64,000 nt of DNA from Calycina herbarum (Eukaryota > Ascomycota > Leotiomycetes > Helotiales > Pezizellaceae). The notes under the pieces are model-generated. The model made no database searches. It saw only the letters and a program-made list of their open reading frames with translations, and had not been told where the DNA came from. Made by a program: the position numbers and the translations under genes. Position 1 is the first letter of the stretch, and every line of letters starts with the position of its first letter. The DNA lies in the NCBI GenBank assembly GCA_001414485.1, contig LLEY01000041.1, positions 62,001 through 126,000 of the forward strand, in the 5' to 3' direction. Of this stretch, positions 1 through 12,200 are shown piece after piece.

Positions 1-895
1 CCTGTCATATATCGATCCAGCCATATCTGCAACTGCTGGACTGCATTTTTGTCGGATTGATGGTCTACTTGGTCCCGTAACAACTGTAATGTTTGGCGCG
101 CAGGGGAATCTTGGTCTTCGAAGATAGGTGCTGGTAGGGGCGGGTCTAGGAAGACGCGCATGGGACTTTCCTTGATGACTTTTTGATAGAGACGGGCAAC
201 CCTCCGGGAGCCACGTATCACCTCTATCGTACTGAGAATGTTGTCGAGAGACGGTTGCTCAGCCGCTATTTCCGGAAAGGCGTAAATCCATATACTAAGA
301 AGGACAGAGTACGCAACAATAACTTCTGTTGTCTCAGACGAGGTGGAGGCGACCATTTCCTGGAAAATTGGGAGGCTCAGACCATGATGATGGAGGGCAC
401 GACTCCGATAGAGGTCGCGTCGGGCTGTTTCTTTCCAGGCGCAGTGAATGGCGGTCACCGCGAGGAAGCCATGCACCAAGATGACGTTGGAGGCGGCGAG
501 AGCAGGTATCTCATGTTGCCAGACCTGTTTTTGTCGCGCTCCCGTAAAGAGATGCTCGCAAGTGTTAGTAACGTAGTGATGCATTAAGGTCATGTCGAAC
601 AGATCAAAAGACATTGATGGTGCGGGGGAATCCCGAGCAACTAATGACGAAGGCGTTCCAGACGCATTTGACGTTGAGGGCGGCGATTTTGGATTCGATT
701 CCGCGCATGGATAATGGCACTTGGAGCGAGTCCTCACGCATCTTCCGCAGATCGGTTCGTCTTCGTCGCACTGGTTGGCGAGCGAGTTAATTTGTGCGGC
801 GGGAACGAGCGCTCACGTTCGAAACGTACCTTGACCCTTCGCTTCCTGCATTCGGAACACCCAAAGCGGGACTTTCGGTGGAATTGACGTGGCAT
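1..895 (-). CDS. Zn(II)2Cys6 transcription factor, N-terminal part (runs off window)
   Basis: The minus strand from an ATG at 895 encodes a fungal binuclear zinc-cluster regulator expected to act in the nucleus. Exon 1 (895-830) gives the start of the cluster; a 59-nt intron (829-771, GTACGT...CCAG) falls just before the third cysteine. Exon 2 is open from 770 to the window edge. After splicing, the cysteines are at residues 13, 16, 23, 30, 33 and 40, spacing C-X2-C-X6-C-X6-C-X2-C-X6-C, with the basic stretch RKRRVK between. Downstream comes a Ser/Pro-rich linker and a helical region (from about SFDLFDMTLMHHY) like the middle homology region of Upc2-type sterol-uptake regulators. Base composition is ordinary with no RIP-like stops, so it appears to be intact host sequence. 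An alternative ATG at 925 would add ten residues. The C-terminus is outside the window. Target genes are unknown. Confidence 0.88.
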
Positions 896-1431
896 CTTAA
901 TCTTATATAAATCCCAGGCAGACAATAGACAAGGTAAGGATCAAGAGGAGTAGCGGCAATATCATTAACACTAGACAATAGTTATCGGCGCGCTCGAATG
1001 AAAGGAATATATCTCTCTAACCTGCGGTCAGGGTGATAGCTGTCAGCAGGCTAGTAAGTTGACGTAAAAACACGTGCTTACCTTAGCTGCGCCTGTTTGT
1101 CAGCCAATTAGCGAAGAGCGCTTTAGACTAACCTTCTTGCCAGTAATTCGATGCTATCCTAGCCGAAGCGCTCGCTCCAACTGTTTTTAGCTTCTTTCGC
1201 TACTCCGTAAGAAGCTACTGTCTAGGAGAGCCCTTCCTTAATTCATACTGTAGAGGGAAACAAAACCCAAATAACTATATTAAGAGACGGGAAACAACTA
1301 CAAGATCAGGTGATTAAGAGTTGAGAAACAAATATTAAGTAGAATAGACGAAGTGTTATTATAATATCGTTCTAGAGAGAGAAGAGAGTATATAAAGATA
1401 GATTTAAGTTACGTAGCGTCTATAGATAGTT
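896..1431. other. Intergenic, upstream of the Zn2Cys6 gene
   Basis: Presumed promoter and 5' UTR of the minus-strand regulator on the left side, grading into AT-richer DNA from about 1250 where the repeats begin. No ORF or clear motif is supported. Confidence 0.5.
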
Positions 1432-1650
1432 GTTACGAACCACGGTTGCGTAGTAAGTAGTCCAGACGGCGTTCTGACAGGACAAGGCATAACATCCGGG
1501 AATGGAAGGTAACACAAGAGGAAGTTAGTAATGCGAAAGGCAATTGAGGATTTCAGGATCTCACTGTTATAACACTGTTAGAAGTCACGTGCGGTCATGT
1601 AACGTGATCGCCTACATCGCTCTGATCGCCTTAATCGCGAGCGACGCTAG
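1432..1650 (+). repeat. Diverged LTR fragment related to the 8826-9248 LTR
   Basis: The stretch starts TGTTACGAACCACG and continues with a CCAGACGGCGTTCTGACAGG block, closely matching the start of the 423-bp gypsy LTR at 8826 and 15632. Later blocks (GAGGATTTCA, ACGTGATCGCC) also recur in order. It is truncated where LINE sequence begins. Confidence 0.6.
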
Positions 1651-2051
1651 GACACTTCAGCACCCAACCGGCAGATCAGGCGCGTACGTAGCTATCGAGG
1701 CAGTAGCCCTGATAGACAAGCTACAGAAGAACCACGGAATCCAGGTTGAGATAAGATAGATACCAGCCTATATAGGCATCTGGGGAAATGAAGCGGCAGA
1801 CAAGGCAGCCAAGAGTGCAGCGAAATCACAAATAGAAGGGAACCAAAGAAACCCGAACGTCGTTCAAGCTAAGACATACCACTTACAAGCAACTCTAAAG
1901 ACGTGGATTATAAGGCAGACAAGAGCTGAGTGGGTATATAAGTGGGATCTGGAACCAAGAGGGAGAGCTATACACAAATACACTTAGAAGCTAACACATA
2001 AGATTCTACGTCTCCACCGGAGGCTAAAGAAGTAGCAAAGCTCTCTACGAA
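1651..2051 (+). mobile_element. LINE (Tad1-like) RNase H domain fragment
   Basis: The plus-strand translation reads as the C-terminal ribonuclease H part of a non-LTR retrotransposon polyprotein, including the pattern IPAYIGIWGNEAADKAAK typical of this domain. Stops stand where Trp or Gln is expected. Almost the same sequence recurs at about 63455-63860 in a much more heavily mutated form, so this copy shows how the family looks with less RIP. It is cut off at about 2051 where gypsy sequence begins. Confidence 0.75.
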
Positions 2052-3170
2052 CAGACGTTACCTACTAAGATAGGATTATTAATTAGTAAACTATTCTAAT
2101 AAAACTTAATATTAAAGAATACTACTTAGATATATAATTTGATATTATTAAAATAGAGAGTAAGGAAGTAATACTTAGTATAATATAGATTTAGAAACAT
2201 AATCTAAATATTAATTAGAAGGATTAAATAATAACCTTTAGTCGATATAATTATATAAGTTTATAATTATAACTATAAGACTAGAACAAGGTTAGTACTA
2301 TCTCTTCTAAGATACTAGAATACCTTACCTAGGATTCTTTATAGGTTAGTAAAATAGTTAATAATAAAATACTTATATAGTATAGAGAATTTAAGGCTTT
2401 GTTCAAAAACCTAGAAGACTTATAAGCCTTACTAGAACATTGCTTATAAGATTATAAGATTAAATTAAAAGAGAGTTATTATCTTTTAAAGTAGAAGCTT
2501 TAGTTATATAACTAGAAAAGCTTTTAGAGAATAGAAAGTTATATAAAGAAAGGTATTAAAAAGAGATATATTAGGAAATCTAAGTTACTAATTATCTTAA
2601 ATATACTTATTATTAAGAAGAAAGACGACCTAGAAGAAAGAGTATATATTAATTACTAAGAAATAAATCACGTTATAGTTAAGAACGCTTATCTACTACT
2701 ACTTAGCTAATACTTAAGAGATAAGTTAGATAAGATAGTACGATTTACAAAATTAGATTAATAAAACGCTTATAGACTTATATAAATAAAAGTTAGAGAT
2801 AAATAGAAGATAGTATTTACCTTACTATCTAGTCTTTATAAATATATAGTTATACTATTTAGACTATATAATATACTAGCTATATATTAGAGATAAAATA
2901 ATAATATTTTAAGAGATCTTTTAAGAGTAATAGTAATCTATTATCTAAATAATATTTTAATCTTCTTAGAAAAAGAAGAAGAATATAAGAGATATATTAG
3001 AGAAGTTTTATAATAGCTTATATAAGTAAACTCTTAATTAAAACTCTTGAAATACGAGTTTAGAGTAACTTAGACACTTTTCTTAGAATAGGTATTTAGC
3101 TTAGAGAAAATAGAAATAGATCTAGTAAAGATCTAAGACATTTTAAACTAGAAGTTACTAGAGAATATTA
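2052..3170 (+). mobile_element. Ty3/gypsy reverse-transcriptase fragment, left half of a split copy
   Basis: This aligns in order with 11830-12944 of the complete gypsy element (8826-16054), covering the reverse transcriptase, but is more AT-rich with many TAG and TAA codons. It stops at 3170 inside GAGAATATTA. The next bases of the same element are found at 49935-49957 and 57518-57762, so this is the left flank of a large insertion. Confidence 0.82.
3166..3170. repeat. Left target-site duplication (TATTA) of the giant element
   Basis: TATTA ends the left gypsy flank here and begins the right flank at 49935-49939. Relative to the gypsy reference, both junctions fall at the same codon, overlapping by these five bases. 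Because the surroundings are AT-rich, the repeat could be one base longer or shorter. Confidence 0.65.
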
Positions 3171-3885
3171 TTAGTAGTGATATGTTGGCGATCTGTCCCC
3201 TGTTTCGAGGGTAGTGCGACCGCTGTTTTACGTACCCTTTCCACTTGCTTCGCCTCTCTACCCTCAGGGTTTAAGACTCTAGCGTCGCGCTGCTTTAAAG
3301 CTATAGTTTAGGCTGAACATTATCCTTGCGACCTACAAAAGTTAACTAATCCTAGGGTTTTAAATAATATTTATGATTAGCATCTGAAAATTGAGGGTCC
3401 TTCTAACGAAAGTATCTATAGCTGGCTACCCTAGAAAATGTATTTTAATTAATTGCTTCGCTGTCATCCGCCGTTTAATTTTCTCTTTACTCTCTCTATC
3501 TTCTATCCTGTCTCTCTACTCTCTCTATTCTCAATCAACGAGTATATATGAGATCAGTCATCCTTTGTATTGCCTAACTCGATACTGTGAGAGGTGTCGT
3601 CAGTTTCCTTACGTATTACTTTCCTACTCTTGAAGCTATAAAGGGTATAAAGTGTTATTAGCAACATATGGCAGCATTAAAAAGAAACGATTACTTATTA
3701 CGTTAAGCTTCAGAAACCGCTAGAGCCTATAACTATCTCGTAGATCTTACGCTGTCTTTACCTCTCCCTATCTCTCGGGTATCCTTTATATTGTAAATTA
3801 TTAACTTTTCTATATAACTATTTATTAAGGCAATATGGCCCGATTTCCTCGGCGACATACCTAGCGTTAAGCTCTAAACCACGGC
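3171..3885. other. 5' terminal region of the giant element, probable captain promoter
   Basis: Non-coding, less AT-rich than the flanks. It contains a GC-richer block (3185-3290) and a pyrimidine-rich CT tract (about 3480-3535), the type of sequence often upstream of fungal genes. A small open frame at 3391-3633 has no recognisable content. Confidence 0.4.
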
Positions 3886-6330
3886 TTGGCAAAGACTCCT
3901 TTACGATATTCGCCTAGTAATAAACCTCTAGAGTTTAACAAAACAGCGACTGAAAAAATGCAGAAATCACCTACTTCTAATAACAGCGACTCTAGCTCGG
4001 ATTCTGGTTCCGAATCTGTTTTTGACTCTGACTCTAACTCTGACTCTGACTCTGACTCTGACTCTAACTCTGATTCTAGTTCTAACTCTGATAATGATTC
4101 TATAAGGGATCTTTGTTCAGAAGCCGAGTACTATTGAAAGAAGAAGGCCGAGTTCGAAGCTGCAGGCCTAACTTTGGCAAACCCTTGTAACACCACTAAG
4201 TTGATGATGGTAGTAGAAGAGTAGAGATGGAAAATGTAAGTTGCTCTATCTTTAATAGTAATTGATTACTTACTAATCTATATACTTTAGACATTATAAG
4301 AGGATTAAGAAGGGAGACCTAGTGGCAGCCCTTAAAGCTGTTAACGGAAGCGACTTCAAGACCTACCTCCTTTGGCGAAGGAAAAATTCGTGTATTAAAA
4401 GGTAATCAAGCATATCTATAGCCTAGCATATACTTAGTATGATCTACTAACGAACTGCTAAACGATATATAGACGAAGGTATTCTCTATAATATCCGCAA
4501 TGTTAACTAGTCCTTTTGATTGAAACTGTAATAGTACTAATTCTTCGATAGTGGATTTCTTAGCTTAGTCTTAACAACTCGGAAAAAGAGAAGGCTACGC
4601 TTTATATTAAGGACATGTACGTTCTTTAAAACGGCTATTAGGTCCGCGATTGAGTAGTCTTTCTCTATGAACGGCTCCGAGTATAGACGTCTCCTATTAA
4701 TCTTTTCGCTGGCTGTACGTCTATAAGGCCTGCCGCTTTAGTTAGGGAAAAACCTCTCTTATATAAAGATATCGAATTTTAAGTCTTCCCTCCTGTTGTA
4801 AAGGGGGGGCGCCTAGCTATTAGACTCGTTCTTAACCTTTAGAATATAAAAAGATCCGGTGGAAAGAAAAAGCTATAAGTACTGCTATTACTCTATGTTT
4901 CTTCCCTATCTTTATTACTTATAAGATTAACTAATTTTATATAGAAAGAAGTTTATATTTCGCGATAATAAAAACCCTATTTACTACCCTATTATATTTA
5001 CTCTTGCTTTAGTAATTATAGATAACGCTTTTAAAAACAAATTTATATCTTCTATATAGATATACGACCTTATTATTCTAAACGAAACAGATCGTATCTG
5101 TTTAAAATAGGACAAAGAATAGGCCTAGTAACCTATTTTTCGCGACGTTGAACATACCCTAGCAGGGGTTCGTATATCTAAGACTATATTGCTCTAATAT
5201 TTGAAGCATAGGTATATTCTCGTTCGTCTCGGCTGAAACTGTTGTTTTAGAAAGCGAATTCAATGGTATAATATGTGACGAGGATCTAGGAAGGGGTTAA
5301 ATAGTAAGGATTGTTCTTAGGAACATTTAATACTATAGAACTATAGACTAACTATGTATAAAAAACAGAGGCCTTGACCCTCGAAGAACGAAGACACGTT
5401 ATAGAGAATGGCGGCAATGTTTACGAACAGTATTATATGCCGTCGTTTATTAATACTAACTGCTAAGTAATCTATCTTAGTATAACCCGGCGGGAGGACT
5501 TTATATAACGTGTTAGCCGTCTTGAACGTTATAAGGGAGCCCTAATTGAGTTAAATGATATACAAAAGAACGAGGTTTTAAATAATCGAAAAATACTTAA
5601 GTAGGAGAAATCCCGTAATAGATGTTCTAATAGGATAAAGGAACTTGGTTACCCTACTATTAAGGCAGCTTAGGGTATAACATGGTTTAAGCAACACTAA
5701 AAAGCCTAACATAAGATTAACTATAAGAAAAGCAAGTTAAAGGATAAGTTGCTTAATAGTAGTATTAATAAGTTCTATGAAACTATTTATTTTAAGGAGG
5801 TAGATCGGCAGATGTAGGGCATCCTTCTAGATGTTAAGGTGCTTACCCCGTTAACTATTAAATATTAGTTAGAGGAGCGAGCGACGGTTGCTAGACTACT
5901 CTTTTAGCTATTTGATGATCTAAATAAGGATAAAGCATTTAATATATGGATTTAACTAGTTAATACTCTTATAAAGCTCTGTTATCTATAAGAAACTCCT
6001 TGTAAATTTAAAGTAGTAAACTTAAAGAAGCCTTTAATTGCCCGCTATCTTACACATGCTAGCAATAATGCGAAAATACTTTAGGATAAACTAGGAGAGA
6101 ATTAGGATACCTAGACGTTAGTAGGTAAGGATTTATACTTAGACTCCCTGTTGTAATACCCTTTCTACGAATTCGGTCTATTTTCTTGAAAAGACAGTTT
6201 AGCTAGACACGTTAAAACTCAGCACCTTGAGAGACGTGCTACTGCTGACGGCTTTCCTTATCCTTATAAAGGCTGCTTATCCTACTTAGGTGGCGCCCTA
6301 CACTTCATAAGTCATATAGTATAGCAATAT
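3886..6330 (+). pseudogene. Captain-like DUF3435/FluG tyrosine recombinase, RIP-damaged
   Basis: Captain recombinases cut and paste Starship elements. Recognisable blocks in order: a Ser/Asp-rich N-terminal stretch (3960-4130); YLLWRRKNS (about 4364); the catalytic-arginine block GCTSIRPAALVREKPLLYKD at 4711 followed by VFPP and NIKRSGGKKK; ETDRI (about 5088); the histidine/tyrosine block RRHVIENGGNVYEQYYMPSF at about 5392; a TRREDFI...RLERYKGA helix (about 5487); and a C-terminal C2H2 finger with LARHVKTQHL, ERRATADGF and GCLSYLGGALHF (6199-6300). The arginine, histidine and zinc-finger blocks share one frame. Stops (TAG/TAA) stand where Gln or Trp is expected, as RIP would produce. Probable introns at about 4235-4290 are not resolved, and the start is uncertain. 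Its place just inside the left end, pointing inward, is that of a captain. DUF3435 proteins outside Starships also exist, so the role is inferred. Confidence 0.78.
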
Positions 6331-6829
6331 AATCTATGTCTCTAATCCTTTATTTTTAACTGCTATTCCCTTTTATAATAATCTATAAATTTTATCTAGA
6401 GCATATATATTAAACTGTAGGATCTACTTATTTCTTTATTTATTCTACTTTTGTATTAGGATACTACTCTATTATTTTGCTCCTTCTCCTAGATATATAC
6501 TTTATATAATAGCTTTTCTTATAGCTAATTCTATATAACCTACTTAACCCTACTACTTGGAATTCTAATAAAATGCCTATGTTTTTATTATATAAGAAAA
6601 TTATATAGATATTCATTCCCTCCTACTATTTATTTCAATTCGACGTTATATAGTGACGTAGTTACTAAGTGAGTTGTATATTTGCTAATAGCAGCTCCTA
6701 GGGTTAAGTACACTCTCTCGAGTTGGGTAGTGCTTTCCTAGCTACTAGACATCTCAGTAGGTAGCTGTACATACTCAGCCCTTAGTAGCCTAAGTAAATT
6801 GTATTTCATCTCTAAGTATAGGGACGGTG
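6331..6829. other. AT-rich non-coding DNA downstream of the captain relic
   Basis: Strongly AT-rich with no supportable ORF. It probably holds the captain's 3' end and decayed repeat sequence. Confidence 0.4.
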
Positions 6830-7140
6830 GTTTTACGAACTAACTATCTGACTAAGGTAACTGGTCTCGAAGGTTAGTATATAGTAAGATTTATAGATAT
6901 ACCGTGGTTGTTTACTTGGAAGTGAACTCGTTACTTATATTAAAAATGTTAAATAAGATGGTTAGAAAGTTGAGTACGAAGCTCCTATCTAATAGGCGAA
7001 GACCCGGCCTTATATAGAACCTTCATACTCCTGTGCTGTGTTAGCCTGCCAGATCCGTCATTCTGTCGCGGCTAGCCGAGGCGACTAGTTAGAACGCCGG
7101 ACTTGCTATATCACGTTATAGAGGGTAGGTAAGCTAAAAA
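6830..7140 (-). repeat. Decayed LTR of the 8826-16054 gypsy family, minus orientation
   Basis: Read on the minus strand, the segment contains in order the LTR blocks TAGATAGGAGCTTCGT, CATCTTATTTAACAT, AAGTAACGAGTTCACTTCCA and CCTTCGAGAC, the same order as in the 423-bp LTRs at 8826 and 15632. Its outer ends are too diverged to place or to find a target duplication. Confidence 0.6.
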
Positions 7141-7700
7141 GGACGCTTAAATCTAATCCTGAATAATAAGAGAGAGAAGAAAAAGAAGTAGAAATTTCTA
7201 TATATATAATATACCTATTTTGCTTTCTTAGCTTATATAAAACATTATACTCCTTTATAAAATAATGCATTTTACATGCTGAGTGAGTCTAAGTGTTAAG
7301 ATTTGAGTTTAGTGAATAGGTTCGGCTATTCTTCGGAAATTAGATTCTACACTGTAGTTTTAGTTAAATAGTTCCTCGGCTTGGAGAACTCTTCTCTCCT
7401 TATAGACAATCTAATTATACACCCTTATACTAAGGCTCTAGTATCACGATAGATATTGCTCTTAAGCTATTCTAGAAATATTTATATAAATGTTTTATTA
7501 TGCCATTTACAAAATGGATTATATGATTAGAACTCCCGACACACTCTGCCTTGCCTACTGGAAGTTATCCTTTAATTATATACTTTTTGTATAATATCTA
7601 CCGCACGTCTTTTTTAAATATTTTTTTTAAAGCATTTCCATGTAGTGGGTTTAAGAAAGGCAGTTTTTGCTGTAGTGTATGAGAAAATTTATAGAGTATG

Positions 7701-8020
7701 TAAGGCGGTGAGGAAATGTTCAGAGGACAGTGAAAGAGTTAGTAGTATAAAGGCGGTGAGGAAATGTTCAGAGGATAGTGAAAGGGTTAGTAGTATAAAG
7801 GCGGTGAGGAAATATTTATAGAGCGGTGAAAGAGTTAGTAGTATAAAGGCGGTGAGGAAATATTTATAGAGCGGTGAAAGAGTTAGTAGTATAAAGGCGG
7901 TGAGCTAGCATTTATAGGGCGGTGAAAGGTTTTACAGTATATAAAAGCAGTGAGGAAATATTTATAGGGCGGTGAAAGGGTTTATAGAGTATAAAGGCGG
8001 TGAGGAAATTTAGAGAACTA
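7701..8020. repeat. Minisatellite, 48-50 bp unit, about 6.5 copies
   Basis: The unit begins AGGCGGTGAGGAAAT and ends GTTAGTAGTATAA. The first four copies are 48 bp and nearly identical, differing mainly by TTCAGAGGA versus TTTATAGAG. Later copies are about 50 bp and more diverged, and the last is partial. No gene overlaps it. Confidence 0.85.
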
Positions 8021-8397
8021 TACCTCGTTGCTAAATACTAAACTTATAAATGAAGAAATATTTCTATAAATAAACGGTTTTAATATATTAATTCGGGCTT
8101 AATTTAAAAATAAATCACTTTTAAAATATATATTCCTCTACTAATATTTTTTTTTACTAACACTCAACTACGGCTTGCGACTGAAGATATTTAGAGCCTA
8201 ACTATGCCAGGGTATAGCTAATACTTACCTTAAGCACTTAGATAAACTAGTGTTAGATTGCTAAGTGAATTCGAGTCCTATTATATAAACTACAAATGTC
8301 TTCCCGCGAATACGTAACTTAACAGTTTCTTGAATTGTAGGCAAGAGATCGTATACCCTAGTTAGTTGTCTAGCCTAATACTAATCATGCTTCTAAT

Positions 8398-8540
8398 TGA
8401 GTAGGGTGATTAAGGTGATTAAATTAAGCGAGGTGATCATGCTTCTAATTGAGTGGGGTGATTAAGGTGATCAAATTAAGCGAGGTGGTCATTAAGCGGG
8501 GTAATATGGTGATTAAGTTAAGCGGGGTAGCCATAGTCAT
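8398..8540. repeat. Irregular array of GGTGATCA / TTAAGCGAGG motifs
   Basis: Short phrases such as GGTGATTAAGGTGATCAAAT and TTAAGCGGGG recur four to five times with irregular spacing. A clearly related stretch lies at 34195-34375. Confidence 0.7.
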
Positions 8541-8589
8541 CAAATCAAGCTCGTAGACACCATTTCAAATCCCGAGTCGGAGGTGATGA

Positions 8590-8820
8590 CGGGTTTAGCA
8601 TAGTCAACAACTTAGGCAACCTCTACAAGGATCGAGGCAAGCTAGTCAAGGCTAGAGAGATGTACAAGCAGGTGTTGTATCAGGGGAGCAATGAGTAGAT
8701 TGATATTACATATCTAATACTAAACATCTATGCCACTAGTACTTTGGGAATTTTATAGCAGCTTGAACAAAGGAGTATACAGTACTTGAGTGGCTTTTGA
8801 TAGGGCGAGGGCGGGGTAAG
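8590..8820 (+). pseudogene. Relic of kinesin-light-chain-type TPR repeats
   Basis: One plus-strand frame reads VNNLGNLYKDRGKLVKAREM followed by YKQVL, the consensus of tetratricopeptide repeats in fungal NB-ARC-TPR NLR proteins, where the repeats form the ligand-sensing C-terminus. A second degenerate unit follows after TAG stops. Only about one and a half repeats remain and the gypsy element begins immediately downstream at 8826. A similar relic is at 42855-43035. Confidence 0.6.
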
Positions 8821-8825
8821 AAAAG

Positions 8826-9248
8826 TGTTACGAATCACGTGCACACGTGATGAGTGAAGACCAGGCGGCGTCCTGACAGGTTAAGCACTATCGGAATACT
8901 CTTATAATAGATAGGGATCGGTTAGGTTAGCTAAGCGATTCAAGGATTTCATTATAATGATTACGTGACGAAAGGGACCGCTGGATCGCTAGGCAAACTA
9001 GCTCGTTGGATCGCCAGCTCGACAAGCGAGTTAGCTACCTAGGGGAAACGAAGGTTCTATATATACTAGCACGTCTGCTATCTAGATAGGAGCTTCGTGC
9101 TCAATTTTAGTTATTAATCTTATTATCTTATTTAACATCTTTAATATAAGTAACGAGTTCACTTCTAAGTGAACAACCCGGCGTATCTGTACTTCTTACC
9201 TGTATACTAACCTCTAAGACTTAGTCATATCGTTTAAGTTTCGTTATA
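8826..9248 (+). repeat. 5' LTR of gypsy element 1
   Basis: 423 bp, pairing with 15632-16054. The left copy keeps GCACACGTGATGAGTG where the right copy has GTATACATGTGATAAGTG; such differences are transitions expected from RIP. Confidence 0.93.
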
Positions 9249-9269
9249 CTTTAAGCACCTGCTTAGAAG

Positions 9270-12200
9270 TGTAGTCGCTATAGCCCTAGCAACCCTCACT
9301 GCAGCAGCTAGCCTAAATACTAGTCGAGTCAACGTCGTAGGAACATCTAGAAGTACGACTAGAAGAACACCTGCCGGTATACAGTTAACCAGGAACGACG
9401 ATAATATTAGTATACCAGACGCCCCTGAGCCCTACAAGGTCGAAGCACTTAAGTCTATTAAAGTTAAGATGCTAGATACGTATCATAGGAAGCGAAAGAA
9501 ACTTAACTTATTCCTTCTCTAAATAGACATCTACTTCAACTTTAACTCCGACAAGTTCAAAGGCAATTATAATTCGCGAACCATCTTTGCTATCTCCTAT
9601 CTTAGAGGATTAGTATTAGAATAGGCTTAGCTATACTTAGAGGACTTCTTCGAAAATAAGGATAAAGACAAAAAGATAGAATTAACTAAGGTTATATTTA
9701 AATCTTAGAAAGGATTTAAGACAACTATTAGGAAAGTCTTTAGAGACTTCGATATAATCTAAACAGCTATATATAAGCTTTTAGAATTACACTAGACCGG
9801 ATCAGTAATAGATTACGCTAATAAGTTTCAACGTTATAGAACGAAGTCGGGATAGGACGCGATTACTCTTATAAAACTCTTTCGTAGAGGATTAAAGATA
9901 CATATTTATAAGGAAATAGCTAAGTAGAATATATAGTTCTTAACTATTATAGGTATAATTAAGGAAGTCGTCTAGCTAGACAACCGCCTATATGAATTTA
10001 GGAAGAGTAACCCTAGACACAGGGAAAAGAGTAAAGGGTTAGGAAAGTAGAAGCACTCTCACACTAGTAAGTATAGTAAGGAGGCAAACGTTATATAAAA
10101 GAAAACCTTTCTAAAGAAAGGAGGACTTTCCTAGGAAGAACGAAATCATCGACGTAAGCAGAACTTATATTATAATTATAGCTAACTAGGCTATAGAGTA
10201 AATAAGTATAGTAAGAAGAAAGATTCTAAGGGAAAGAAATAAATTAATACTACTGTTTAATAACAGGTAGCTTTAACCGATCGTATTAAACTTATAGATA
10301 AGGAGCTTAAAGTATAAGGATATAGAACCTAGATTAAAGATATCGAAGGAATCAGTAAAGTATAAGATACTAATAATAATAGAGATCTACTTCTTAAGGA
10401 ATATTATAATATATAATTAGTAATAGAATCTAAGCAACCTCTTTAAGTAGAATACGAATCACCACTATCGACTAGTTCTTTAGAGACATCGGGTTTATCT
10501 TCTAGTTTAGAAGGAGAAATAAAGAATAAAGACCTAGAAGCTAGAGAAACTTAGGCTTTCCTTAGAACTTTTAAATAAGGAAATCGATAGGTATATATTA
10601 ATAATTAGAAACTAGATTTCTAGAGTCCTTATATAATATAAGGGGTTAACCTAACTATCTTAACAACGTATATAGTTATAAGTAATAACCCTAAAACGAT
10701 AACTCTAGTTAGTCTAATTACTAGATAAAAAACTATTAAAGAAAAGGAACTAGAACAGAAACACTAACCGATTAAAAAACCTAGCTACTCTAAAGTAGGG
10801 GATATATAGAAAATATATAATATGTCGGATAAAATTAGTACGTAGATATAGCAAGTTCTAATAGGATTTAAAGAACGAATTAAAACTCCTTTCCTTAGAA
10901 TACTACTTAAAAATGTTATACTAGAGGAATTTAAGTAATATATTATAGTTATATTAATTAGAAATAATAGGTTAGTACTAAGAAAATACGACTTATAATA
11001 ACTATTTAGTATATTATTCTAGGAGCGAAGGGAATTTAATATAACTAGATAAGCTAAGACGGAACTAGAAGAAATGTGCTATCTATTAGTAGGAGAACTA
11101 TAGTTTATAGAAACAGTTTAAGAAATAATAGTATAATAGATACGATATAAACTAAGTCTGACTTTAGACTAGTTATTATAGAAGCGATTCAAAGGAATAT
11201 TACTAGAGCCTACTAGAATAGTAGAATATTATTAGATATATAAAGTAGTATTATTAAATGAAGAAGGAGTGATATTCTTTCCTTAGTCCTAGATTAAAGC
11301 TATTAAAGAAAAGAATTTAAGGGATTATATATTTAAAGTTTACTATATAAAACTAGAGATAAGTGTATTAGAAGCTACTTTAGATTATCTATATATAGGA
11401 GAACTATAGTTTATAGAAACTATTTCGGAAACCAGTTACGAATAGATCTAATATAACTATAGATAAATACTAAAGTAATTTATAAGGGAAATTCCTAAAA
11501 CTATAGGAATCGTAGAATATAGATTAGTATACGAGGTAGTATATACTAATAAGGAAAGAGTAAGGTTCTTTCTATAGTATAAGGACGAAGAAAGAAAAAA
11601 GTATAATCGAGAAAATCGATCTTTCGAAGTCTGATATGTTAAAGCAAAGTTAGACGCTACTTTAGAAGAAAGACAGTTAGTAATAACTATAGAAGTAAAA
11701 GGAAAAAAGTTATAAGTTATAATAGACTCGGGAGTAATAGGCAACTTTATCTCTCTAACAGCTCGAGAGAAGCTAAACGTTCTAATTAAAGGGATAAGAC
11801 TATATTGATTAGGAGTGGTTAATAGAATAGATGTTATATATTAAGATAGAATTATTAATTAGTAAACTATTCTAATAGAGATTAATATCGAAAGACACTG
11901 CTTAGATATATAATTCGATATTGTTAAAATAGGAAGTAAGGAAGCAATACTTAGTATACTATAGATTTAGGAATATAATCTAGAAATTGACTAGAAGGCT
12001 AGAACGATAACCTTTAGTCGATATAAATACATAGGTTTGTATTTATAACTTTAAGGCTGGAACGAGGTTAGCGCCACCTCTTCTAAAGCACTAGGACACC
12101 TTACCTAGGGTCTTCCATAGGTTAGTAAGAAAGCTGATAACGAAATACCTATATAGTATAGAGAATTTAGAGCTTTGTTCGAAAACCTGGAAGACTTACG

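Noticed and set aside
183..587. 134-codon plus-strand ORF
   Set aside because: It is antisense to exon 2 of the Zn2Cys6 gene, whose spliced minus-strand reading contains a complete zinc-cluster motif.
3391..3633. 80-codon ORF upstream of the captain relic
   Set aside because: A low-complexity Ser/Leu reading over a CT-rich promoter-like tract.
7701..8020. Possible CRISPR array
   Set aside because: The units are contiguous with no unique spacers, and the window is eukaryotic.
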